Assembly: GCA_038400315.1 (NCBI GenBank)
Contig: CP151667.1
Coordinates: forward strand, 5,839,174-5,903,173
Length of the DNA: 64,000 nt
Origin: Isosphaeraceae bacterium EP7
GTDB lineage: Bacteria > Planctomycetota > Planctomycetia > Isosphaerales > Isosphaeraceae
Direction of reading: 5' to 3'
The translations under genes and the position numbers were made by a program. A model generated the notes under the pieces. It was not told the DNA's origin. It worked only from the letters and a program-made list of their open reading frames with translations, and made no database searches. Within the stretch, counting starts at the first letter, position 1; the number at the start of each line of letters is the position of its first letter. Below, piece by piece: positions 13,163 through 20,955 of this stretch.

Positions 13163-16100
13163 ATGATGCGCCGACTGACCGACTTGCCAGCCTGCCCATC
13201 TCGCCGAACAAACCCAATGGCCCCGATGCTGGCCGCCGCCTTGATCTGTCTGGCGCAGTCGGTCTGGGCCGATGTCCCGGCACCTAAGGTCCAGTACAAC
13301 CGAGACATCCGCCCGATCCTCTCGGAAAACTGCTTCGCTTGCCACGGGCCCGACAAAGGGCATCGCAAGGCGGACTTGAGGCTCGACCTCCGCGACGTGG
13401 CCATCGAGATGGGCGCCATCACCCCCGGTGACGTCGACGCCAGCGAGCTGGTCGCTCGCATCCTCGCCGCGGCCGACGACGAAGCCCTGATGCCGCCGAC
13501 CGAGTCGAACAAAGTCCTCACCTCGGCGCAGAAGGACCTCCTGAAACGCTGGGTCGCCGAGGGGGCCGAGTACCAGCCCCACTGGGCCTATGTGCCGCCC
13601 AAGCGACCGATGCCCCCGGCGGTCGACGCCACGCGCGGGCAGGTCGTCAACCCGATCGACGCGTTCATCCTGGCCGGCCACCCCCTGAAGGCATCGCCCG
13701 AGGCCGACAAGCGGACCTTGCTTCGCCGCCTGAGCCTCGACCTGACCGGCCTGCCGCCGAGCCCCGCCGAGGTGAATGCGTTCCTCGCCGACGAGTCGGC
13801 CGATGCCTATGAGCGGCAGGTCGACCGACTGCTCCGGTCCCCTCACTATGGCGAGCGGATGGCCGTCCCCTGGCTCGACCTCGCCCGGTTCGCCGACACG
13901 GTCGGCTACCACGGCGACCAGAATCAGAACGTGTTCCCCTACCGCGACTACGTCATCAACGCCTTCAACACCAACAAGCCGTTCGACCAGTTCACCACCG
14001 AGCAGCTTGCCGGCGACTTGCTGCCCGACCCGACCCCCGAGCAGCTCACCGCCACCAGCTTCAACCGCCTGAATATGATGACCCGCGAGGGGGGTGCCCA
14101 GGCCAAGGAATACCTCGCCAAGTACGCCGCGGACCGCGTCCGCACAGTCTCGTCCACCTGGATGGGCTCGACCCTGGGTTGCGCCGAGTGCCACGACCAC
14201 AAGTATGACCCGTTCACCGCCCGCGACTTCTACAGCCTGGGCGCCTTCTTCGCCGACGTCCGCCAGTGGGGCGTCTACTCCGACTACGGCTACACCCCGG
14301 TCCCGGAGCTGAAGGGCTTCAACAACGACTTCCCCTTCCCGCCCGAGATCGAGGTCGACAGCCCCTACCTCAAGCGCAGGCAGCAGGGCATCGAACGCGA
14401 GATCGCCAGGGTCGCCGCCGAGGCAACCGCCCCAATCGACGCCGACCGTGCCACCCGGGACGCCTTCGAAGCCTGGCTCGCCCAGGCACGCAACACGTTA
14501 AAGGTCTGGCCCGACGGCTGGATTTCGCCCTCCTCGACGATCCTCCAGCCCAAGCCCGGAGACGCCTCGACCGCCGCCGAACTCGAGGATGGCTCGATCC
14601 TCGTCGCCGGCAAGCCCGCGGGTGGTGGCGGCCTGAAGGTCGAACTCCGCCCCACGCCCGGTCGCGTCTCGGCCCTCCGCGTCGAGCTTCTGCCCGACCC
14701 CGCGAACCTGGGTTATCTCGCCCGCGACAAGGCCGAGTCGATCTCCGTCAGGCTCGAAGTCGGCCTCCTGAAATCGGGCCAACCACAGCCAACCCCGCTC
14801 CCCATCTGGTTCGCCGATGCCGAGATCAAGGCCCCTCGATACAACGGCGGGTCGCCCATCCAGGGCGTCACCGACGTCTGGACTTCCCCCAACACAGTGA
14901 ACGCCCAGGCCCGGTCGGCCGTCTACGTCTTGAGGACTCCCATCCGCCTCGCGGAGGGTGACGCCCTCGTCGTCTTCGCCGCGTCGTCCAACCTCGGCCG
15001 CGTCCGGGTCTCGGTCAGCCCCTTCGGCACCGATCTCCCCCTGACCCCGGTCGTCGATGCCCCCCTGGTCGAAGCCTTGAATGCCGAGCGAGACAAGCGG
15101 ACGGCCGAGCAGACCGCGCGGCTCCGCAAGCTGAGCCTCCTGTCCCACGCCGACGATCCCGACGCCCTCGCCCGGATCCAGGCCCTTCGAAACGAAGCCA
15201 ACGACTGCCGCGACGGCCGGGCCTATATCACGGTCACGAAGGCCTGGGAACCGTCCACGACGAGGGTCCTGCCCCGCGGCAACTGGCAGGACGAGACCGG
15301 GCCCGTCGTCACGCCCGCCGTCCCCGGCTTCCTCGCCATCGGGACGAAGTCGGAAGGGCGGCAGACGAGGCTCGACCTGGCACGCTGGCTGACCTCGCCG
15401 GAGAACCCGCTCACCGCCCGCGTCTTCGTCAACCGCCTCTGGAAGCAGTTCTTCGGCAACGGACTGAGCACGGTCGTCGAGGACCTCGGCTCACAGGGCG
15501 AGGCTCCCACCCACCCCGAGCTGCTCGACTGGCTGGCGGCCGACTTCGTCGAGGGGGGCTGGGACGTCAAGGCGACGGTCAAGCGCATCGTTATGTCCGG
15601 CACCTATCGGCAGGACTCGCGGCCCAGGCCCGAGCTGCGTGAGGCCGACCCCAACAACCGGCTGCTCACCTCGCAGAACCCTCGGCGGCTGGAGGCCGAG
15701 TTCGTCCGCGACAACGCCCTGTCGATCGCAGGCTTGTTGAACCTGGAGCTGGGCGGTCCGAGCGCCCACCCCTACCAGCCGGCCGGCTACTACGCCAACA
15801 TCCAGTTCCCCGACCGCGACTACAAGGCCGAACGGGACGACCGCCAGTATCGAAGGGGCCTCTACTCGCACTGGCAGCGCACCTTCTTGCACCCGATGCT
15901 GGCCAACTTCGACGCCCCCTCGCGCGAGGAATGCAACGCCGCCCGCAACGTGGCCAACACCCCGCAGCAGGCCCTGACCCTGCTGAACGACCCCACCTTC
16001 GTCGAGGCCGCCCGCGCCCTGGCAAGCCGGACCCTGGCCACGCCGGGGGATGACGACGCACGCATCGACGGTCTTCTCCGCCTCGCGCTCGCTCGCCCCG

Positions 16101-16309
16101 CCAAGCCCGCGGAACTCCGATCGCTGATCGGTTTCCTCGGGGAGCAACGCCGGATCTACGCCAGCGACCCCGACGCCGCGGGCAAGCTCGTCGCCGCCGG
16201 CCCTACGCTGTTCCGCTTGCAGCCGGGCCCGGACGCCTCCGAGACGGCCGCCTGGATGAGCGTCTGCCGCGTCGTCTTGAACCTGCACGAAACCATCACG
16301 CGGTATTGA
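13163..16309 (+). CDS. PSCyt1/DUF1549/DUF1553 planctomycete cytochrome-type protein
   Basis: A 1048-residue exported protein. A signal peptide lies near residues 18-40 (MLAAALICLAQSVWA). A PSCyt1 segment (QYNRDIRPILSENCFACHG) carries a CxxCH haem motif near 57. The DUF1549 (PSCyt2) domain at about 180-390 contains a second CxxCH (GCAECHDHKYDP, near 340). The DUF1553 (PSD1) domain runs from about 738 (LARWLTSPENPLTARVFVN) to the end. This family is greatly expanded in planctomycetes and is usually paired with a DUF1501 protein, as here, four bases downstream. The pair is thought to act in periplasmic oxidative or polysaccharide metabolism, but no activity is proven. The frame is open upstream; the ATG at 13163 follows GAGGG. 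Confidence 0.9.
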   Translation: MMRRLTDLPACPSRRTNPMAPMLAAALICLAQSVWADVPAPKVQYNRDIRPILSENCFACHGPDKGHRKADLRLDLRDVAIEMGAITPGDVDASELVARILAAADDEALMPPTESNKVLTSAQKDLLKRWVAEGAEYQPHWAYVPPKRPMPPAVDATRGQVVNPIDAFILAGHPLKASPEADKRTLLRRLSLDLTGLPPSPAEVNAFLADESADAYERQVDRLLRSPHYGERMAVPWLDLARFADTVGYHGDQNQNVFPYRDYVINAFNTNKPFDQFTTEQLAGDLLPDPTPEQLTATSFNRLNMMTREGGAQAKEYLAKYAADRVRTVSSTWMGSTLGCAECHDHKYDPFTARDFYSLGAFFADVRQWGVYSDYGYTPVPELKGFNNDFPFPPEIEVDSPYLKRRQQGIEREIARVAAEATAPIDADRATRDAFEAWLAQARNTLKVWPDGWISPSSTILQPKPGDASTAAELEDGSILVAGKPAGGGGLKVELRPTPGRVSALRVELLPDPANLGYLARDKAESISVRLEVGLLKSGQPQPTPLPIWFADAEIKAPRYNGGSPIQGVTDVWTSPNTVNAQARSAVYVLRTPIRLAEGDALVVFAASSNLGRVRVSVSPFGTDLPLTPVVDAPLVEALNAERDKRTAEQTARLRKLSLLSHADDPDALARIQALRNEANDCRDGRAYITVTKAWEPSTTRVLPRGNWQDETGPVVTPAVPGFLAIGTKSEGRQTRLDLARWLTSPENPLTARVFVNRLWKQFFGNGLSTVVEDLGSQGEAPTHPELLDWLAADFVEGGWDVKATVKRIVMSGTYRQDSRPRPELREADPNNRLLTSQNPRRLEAEFVRDNALSIAGLLNLELGGPSAHPYQPAGYYANIQFPDRDYKAERDDRQYRRGLYSHWQRTFLHPMLANFDAPSREECNAARNVANTPQQALTLLNDPTFVEAARALASRTLATPGDDDARIDGLLRLALARPAKPAELRSLIGFLGEQRRIYASDPDAAGKLVAAGPTLFRLQPGPDASETAAWMSVCRVVLNLHETITRY

Positions 16310-16313
16310 ACCC

Positions 16314-17780
16314 ATGAACAACGCCCACCCCTTCGACTCGCCCGAGTTCCGCCAGGGCGTCAACCGCCGGACGTTCCTCGGCCGCTCGGCCTACGGACTC
16401 GGCGGGATGGCGCTCGCCGGCCTGCTCGATCCCTCGTCCGCCGCCCGGGCCGATGCGGCCGCGGCCGTCGAAGCGGCCGGCCGCTGGCGTGGGGTGATCC
16501 GGACGCCGCAGTCGCCGGTGCGGGCCAAGCGGATCATCCACCTCTGCATGGCCGGCGGCCCATCTCAGCTCGAGACGCTCGACTACAAGCCCGAGCTGGC
16601 GCGGCTCGACGGCAAGCCGTTCCCCGAGTCATTCACCAAGGGGCAGCAGCTCGCGCAGCTCCAGGGGGCCGAGCTGATCGCCCGGGGCCCGGCCTGCGGC
16701 TTCAAGAAGTTCGGCCAGTCGGGCCAGGAAATCTCCGATCTCTTCCCCAACATCGGCGCCCTGGCCGATGACCTCTGCATCATCCGCTCGATGCAGACCG
16801 AGCAGATCAACCACGACCCGGCCCACGCCTTCATGAACTCCGGGTCGATCATCAAAGGCCGCCCGAGCATGGGTTCGTGGCTGCTGTATGGCCTGGGGTC
16901 TGAGACCGACGACTTGCCCGGTTACGTGGTCCTCACCTCCGCGGGCAAGACCGGCCAGCAGCCCGTCTCGGCCCGCCAGTGGTCCGCTGGGTGCCTGCCC
17001 AGCAAGTTCCAGGGGATCCAGTTCCAGTCCAAGGGAGACGCCGTCCATTACATCGGCAACCCCGAGGGGGTCTGCCAGAGCACCCAGAGGCAGGTGATCG
17101 AGGAGGTCAACCGACTCAACGGCCTGCTCGCCGAGGACCGGCCCGACCCGGAGATCCAGACGAGGATCAGCCAGTATGAACTCGCGTTCCGGATGCAGAC
17201 CTCGGTGCCCAACCTGACCGACTTCAAGAGCGAGTCGCCCGAGGTGCTCGACCTCTACGGCATCAAGCAGCCAGGCGACGGCAGCTTCGCCTCCAACTGC
17301 CTGATGGCCCGCCGCCTGGCCGAGCGCGGGGTCCGTTTCATCCAGCTCTATCACCGCGCCTGGGACCACCACGGCGAGATCAAGAAGAGCATGGAGATGA
17401 CCGCCGAGGAGGTCGACCGCCCGTGCGCCGCCCTGGTCAGCGACCTGAAACGGCGCGGGCTGCTCGACGACACCCTGGTGATCTGGGGCGGAGAATTCGG
17501 CCGGACGCCGATGGGCCAGGGTTCCGGCCGAGATCACCACATCCTCAGCTTCGCCCTCTGGATGGCCGGCGGCGGCATCAAAGGGGGGGTCACCCACGGC
17601 GCCACCGACGAGCTTGGCTATCGAGCCGTCGAGGACGTCGTCCACGTCCGCGACCTGCACGCCACCCTGCTCCACCTCTGCGGGGTCGATCACCACCGCC
17701 TGACGTACAAGTTCCAGGGGCTCGACCTCAAGCTCACCGGGGTCGAGCCCGCCCACGTCATCAAGCAGGTCCTCGCCTAG
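16314..17780 (+). CDS. DUF1501 protein with Tat signal
   Basis: A 488-residue protein. Residues 17-28 (NRRTFLGRSAYG) form a twin-arginine signal, followed by a hydrophobic stretch, so it is exported folded. The rest matches DUF1501, a sulfatase-like fold: RIIHLCMAGGPSQLETLDYKP, DNTLVIW-type core (LLDDTLVIWGGEFGRTP) and ARGDHHILSFALWMAGGG-type C-terminal motif (read here as GRDHHILSFALWMAGGG). It follows the PSCyt/DUF1549 gene by four bases and is certainly its operon partner, the standard planctomycete pair. Its stop codon lies in a CTAG shared with the stop of the convergent gene. The biochemical role is unproven. Confidence 0.9.
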   Translation: MNNAHPFDSPEFRQGVNRRTFLGRSAYGLGGMALAGLLDPSSAARADAAAAVEAAGRWRGVIRTPQSPVRAKRIIHLCMAGGPSQLETLDYKPELARLDGKPFPESFTKGQQLAQLQGAELIARGPACGFKKFGQSGQEISDLFPNIGALADDLCIIRSMQTEQINHDPAHAFMNSGSIIKGRPSMGSWLLYGLGSETDDLPGYVVLTSAGKTGQQPVSARQWSAGCLPSKFQGIQFQSKGDAVHYIGNPEGVCQSTQRQVIEEVNRLNGLLAEDRPDPEIQTRISQYELAFRMQTSVPNLTDFKSESPEVLDLYGIKQPGDGSFASNCLMARRLAERGVRFIQLYHRAWDHHGEIKKSMEMTAEEVDRPCAALVSDLKRRGLLDDTLVIWGGEFGRTPMGQGSGRDHHILSFALWMAGGGIKGGVTHGATDELGYRAVEDVVHVRDLHATLLHLCGVDHHRLTYKFQGLDLKLTGVEPAHVIKQVLA

Positions 17781-19204
17781 CCGCTGGAAGAGACCGATTT
17801 CAGGTCGGCCCGCTGGCTCTCGTAGGTCTCGGCAAAGGCGAGGGCTTTCGGGTCGGGCTCGATCCCCCAGTGCTTGCAGGCCTGAACATAGACGCGCGGC
17901 CACCAGTTCTCGTGCTCGGTCAGCCCTTCGTCGCGCACCGTCGTCCAGTTGCTCAGAATCTTGGACCAGCACTTGTCGCCGTAATCGAGGGCTTCCTTCC
18001 AGTGCTTGAACTGGGGGACGTACCACTCGCGGCCGATCGCCGCGTGCAGAACCTCATCGGCCCAATCGAAGTCCTGGATCGTCGCCATCAGAGGGCTGCC
18101 CGAGCGTACCCCGACCTCCCACTCAAACTTCTTGCCCGTCTTGGACATCAGGCCTTGCTCGATGAAGTAGAGCACCGCGTGCCGTTCCAGGGGCTCGCAC
18201 TCAGTGTTCAGCCGCAGCGACCAGTTGTGGGTGAACCGGGCCTCGGTCCAGTCGACTCCGTTGGCGACGAAGCCGACCTCGCCCATCATCGCGTGCCTGG
18301 CCTCGTCCCAGAGCTGCCGGGTCATATCTCGATAATAGCCCCAGGGCTTGCCGGGGGTCTGCACGATGATGCTCGCCATCATCTCGGGGACGTCGATCTC
18401 CCGCAGCCGCTTGAAGAGCATCATCAGGCTCTTGGTGCGGTCGTCGAAGGAGGGGTCATACAGCAGGGCCTCGGGGTTGACCCCCTGGTTGTAGGGGTCC
18501 TTGAACCGCTCATCACGCTGCGGCACGGGGTCGTACACATAGGGACTGGCCGAGTGCATCCGCGCCGGAGCGAGGGTGTGCGGGCCCGCCGAGGTGCTCA
18601 GCAGCCCCGACGTGTCGAAGGCCCGTTCGAGCAGGTCGAGCCAGGGCCGCATCGCCGCGAGTTCGTCGGGGCCGACGAGTGCGGCCACACACTCGCGGCC
18701 GAACGTGATCATCTCGGCGATCTCGAGCCTTGCGAACCGGAGCAGGCGCAGCGAGGGGGCGTCGGTCAGCGGGTTGGTTTCCTCGGCGTAGAACTCAATG
18801 GCCCGGTCGAGCGAGGGGAGGGCGGTCTCGTAGATTCCGACCAGCAGCTCGAGGGTGTTCGGCGCCGACCTGATCTCGTCGAAGGCGACTTCCATCGCGG
18901 GGTCGGGGATGGCGTCGAGACCGAGCGGTGGCTCGCGCATCTCGCCCACGCGGTCACGCAGGGCCATGACGTGCTCGGAGCAGAGGTAGGCGTGGTGCGA
19001 GAAGCCCGTCTTCAGCTCGTAAATGGGCTCGGCGGTGATGCGTCCGACGAAGATCTCGTGCAGCCTGCGAAACGCGTAGTGGAACCGCTTCAGGCGGCTG
19101 ACGCAGTCCTCGATCCCGAGGCCGGGCCTGGCCGCGCCGGCCACCGTTCCGAGACCCGCGAGCTGAGGCAGACCCTTGTACGACCGATAGGTGCCCGGAC
19201 CCAT
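17777..19204 (-). CDS. Ferritin-like di-iron fold protein of unknown function
   Basis: A 475-residue soluble protein without a signal peptide. It has several helix motifs with the acid/histidine spacing of ferritin-like di-iron proteins: SEHVMAL near 73, RLEIAEMITFG near 158, WDEARHAMMGE near 298 and DEVLHAAIGREW near 383. The two ExxH-type motifs (EARH and EVLH) are the best evidence. The family resembles DUF455/MiaE-like proteins but I could not place it firmly. An ATG at 19219 would add five residues; the ATG at 19204 is preferred because GAGGGG lies just before it. It is divergent from the TrmB-like gene, 106 bases away. Confidence 0.6.
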   Translation of the reverse strand: MGPGTYRSYKGLPQLAGLGTVAGAARPGLGIEDCVSRLKRFHYAFRRLHEIFVGRITAEPIYELKTGFSHHAYLCSEHVMALRDRVGEMREPPLGLDAIPDPAMEVAFDEIRSAPNTLELLVGIYETALPSLDRAIEFYAEETNPLTDAPSLRLLRFARLEIAEMITFGRECVAALVGPDELAAMRPWLDLLERAFDTSGLLSTSAGPHTLAPARMHSASPYVYDPVPQRDERFKDPYNQGVNPEALLYDPSFDDRTKSLMMLFKRLREIDVPEMMASIIVQTPGKPWGYYRDMTRQLWDEARHAMMGEVGFVANGVDWTEARFTHNWSLRLNTECEPLERHAVLYFIEQGLMSKTGKKFEWEVGVRSGSPLMATIQDFDWADEVLHAAIGREWYVPQFKHWKEALDYGDKCWSKILSNWTTVRDEGLTEHENWWPRVYVQACKHWGIEPDPKALAFAETYESQRADLKSVSSSG

Positions 19205-19310
19205 GATTCGCCCCTCCATGCAACGTGCCCTAGGCCGCAGGTGGCCGACTCGATCATAATCGGTCGGGCCGAGGGCCAGACAGGTGGGAACGAGCGAGAA
19301 GGCGGGCGGA

Positions 19311-20087
19311 ATGGCCGATGAGTCGGGAATCGAGTGGGAATTTGGCATTCCGATCCCGGGCAGGATCCTCCCCGAGGCGGAGTGGGCCCGCACCGGGATC
19401 AAGCGGATGCCCCCGCCAGGGGCGCTCGACTGGCCCGAGATCTTCGGCCGATCCGCGCCGGTTGTGCTGGAGCTGGGCTGCGGCAACGGCCGCTATACCC
19501 TGATGAGCGCCTTGCGGCGTCCAGACCACGATCACTTCGCCAGCGACCTGCTGCCGGTGGTGATCCGTTATGCCACCCGCAGGGCCAACCAGCGCGGACT
19601 GGCCAACGTCCGGTTCGCCGTCCGGGACGCCCAGTCGATCGTCCGGTCGTATGTCGCTCCGGGGTCGGCGGCCGAGATCCACCTGTATCACCCGCAGCCC
19701 TACCACGACCCGCGGATGGCCCACCTCAGGCTGATCACCCCCGCTTTCGTCGCCGACGTCCACAAGGCCCTGACGCCGACCGGGCTGTTCGTCGTGCAGA
19801 CCGACAACCCCGATTACTGGCAGTACATCCGCGACCTTCTGCCCCACTTCTTTGACTTCCAGCCCCTCTCAGAGCCCTGGCCCGATGCCCCCGAGGGGCG
19901 TTCCAGGCGAGAGATCCTGGCCCGCAGCCGGGGCCTGACGATCTACCGTGCGGAGGCACGCAGGCTCGACGATCTCTCGGTCGCAGAGGCCAGGGCGCAG
20001 GCCGAGCGGCTCCCCCTGCCCCGCTTCCGGAGCCGAGGGCCCTGGTGCGATCTCGACGCCTGGGAAGAACGTCAGCGTCCGGATTGA
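19311..20087 (+). CDS. trmB: TrmB-like SAM-dependent methyltransferase (tRNA guanine-N7 type)
   Basis: A 258-residue soluble protein with a class I SAM fold: VLELGCGNGRYT at about 51-62 is motif I. HPQPYHDPRMAHLRLITPAF at about 127-146 replaces the TrmB signature (FPDPWPKKRHxKRRL) but keeps its spacing and the following leucine/phenylalanine. TrmB methylates G46 of tRNA. The altered signature (two prolines kept, fewer basic residues) leaves some doubt about substrate. A GTG at 19284 is in frame upstream; the ATG at 19311 is chosen. It converges with the DUF3179 gene, with only seven bases between the stops. Confidence 0.75.
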   Translation: MADESGIEWEFGIPIPGRILPEAEWARTGIKRMPPPGALDWPEIFGRSAPVVLELGCGNGRYTLMSALRRPDHDHFASDLLPVVIRYATRRANQRGLANVRFAVRDAQSIVRSYVAPGSAAEIHLYHPQPYHDPRMAHLRLITPAFVADVHKALTPTGLFVVQTDNPDYWQYIRDLLPHFFDFQPLSEPWPDAPEGRSRREILARSRGLTIYRAEARRLDDLSVAEARAQAERLPLPRFRSRGPWCDLDAWEERQRPD

Positions 20088-20094
20088 GGATCGA

Positions 20095-20955
20095 TCATTC
20101 AGCGGGGATCGGTGGTTCTCGATCGGTGCCGACGAGGACGCTCGTCCTGGGATGGTCGCCGGTCCACGCTGCCCAGGTCGTCTTGACGAGCGGCTTGTAC
20201 GTCGGGAGCGACTTGCCCTGGAGCGGCCCTGCCACGCAGTCGAGCTGATCCTTGCCCGGCAGCCAGAGGCTCCGCGTCCGCCGGTCGTAGAGCAAGGGGC
20301 GAACCTCGCTCTGATAGCCGGTCGTCCCGAGGCTGAGGGAGCGCCCGTCCAGGATCCGGGTGTAGGTCTCCGCTCGGCCGGTTCCCCGCGACACGACGAC
20401 CGCGAAGGGTACGCCGGTCTCCTCATCATTGACGACTTCGGCCTTCAGCAGCAGGTCGAGCGGAAAGGCCCGCGGCCCGTCGCCGCTCTCCATTCCGAAG
20501 ACCTCCTTGCGCGGGGGGAAGTGCCTGCCCAACGTCGTGTCGACCCCCTGGAAGATCGGGTAATCGATCCCGACGATCGAGTCCATGCCGAAGCCGCCGC
20601 TCAAGTTCAAGGTCGGGTCGAACGCGGCACCGGTGATATCGAAATAGATCGTGGGCAGGTTCTTGTCGTCCATGGCGGCCCAGAGCAGCCTGCGGCCTTC
20701 GCGTTCGACGATGAACCGGCTCGGCCGATTATTGTAGGTCCTGCGGTAGTGCAGGCCGACGTAGCCGATCGGCGTCGAATCCTCGGCCGCCCGCTCCTCC
20801 TCGCGCGTGATCTTGTAGTCGCGCCAGAGGTCACGGCCGACGAAGAACCAGACCACGATGACGATGGCCGCGAGGGCGATCCACGAGAGGATCCGGCGGA
20901 CCCGGAACGGGATCCTCGATTGGAGGGGCGAGATGCCTGGCCGCTCTGCGCTCAA
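20095..20955 (-). CDS. DUF3179 domain protein, membrane anchored
   Basis: A 286-residue protein. One membrane helix lies near residues 20-40 (RRILSWIALAAIVIVVWFF), then an outer-face domain. PRAFPLDLLLKAEVVNDEETG is the DUF3179 core (usually ARAYPLRLLxxHEVVND). The usual downstream cysteine motif (YCPLCGSA) is absent; the position reads VVVSRGTGRA. A TTG at 20955 overlaps the stop of the upstream UnbV gene as TTGA, with GAGG about ten bases before it. This start puts the membrane helix near the N-terminus, while a start further upstream would bury 100 bases in the UnbV gene. It is the last gene of the DUF1559 - lipoprotein - UnbV - DUF3179 unit. The function is unknown. Confidence 0.75.
   Translation of the reverse strand: MSAERPGISPLQSRIPFRVRRILSWIALAAIVIVVWFFVGRDLWRDYKITREEERAAEDSTPIGYVGLHYRRTYNNRPSRFIVEREGRRLLWAAMDDKNLPTIYFDITGAAFDPTLNLSGGFGMDSIVGIDYPIFQGVDTTLGRHFPPRKEVFGMESGDGPRAFPLDLLLKAEVVNDEETGVPFAVVVSRGTGRAETYTRILDGRSLSLGTTGYQSEVRPLLYDRRTRSLWLPGKDQLDCVAGPLQGKSLPTYKPLVKTTWAAWTGDHPRTSVLVGTDREPPIPAE

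Noticed and set aside
17423-19321. Plus-strand frame of about 630 codons across the DUF1501 end and the ferritin-like gene
   Set aside because: It covers two real genes in other frames and has no family character.
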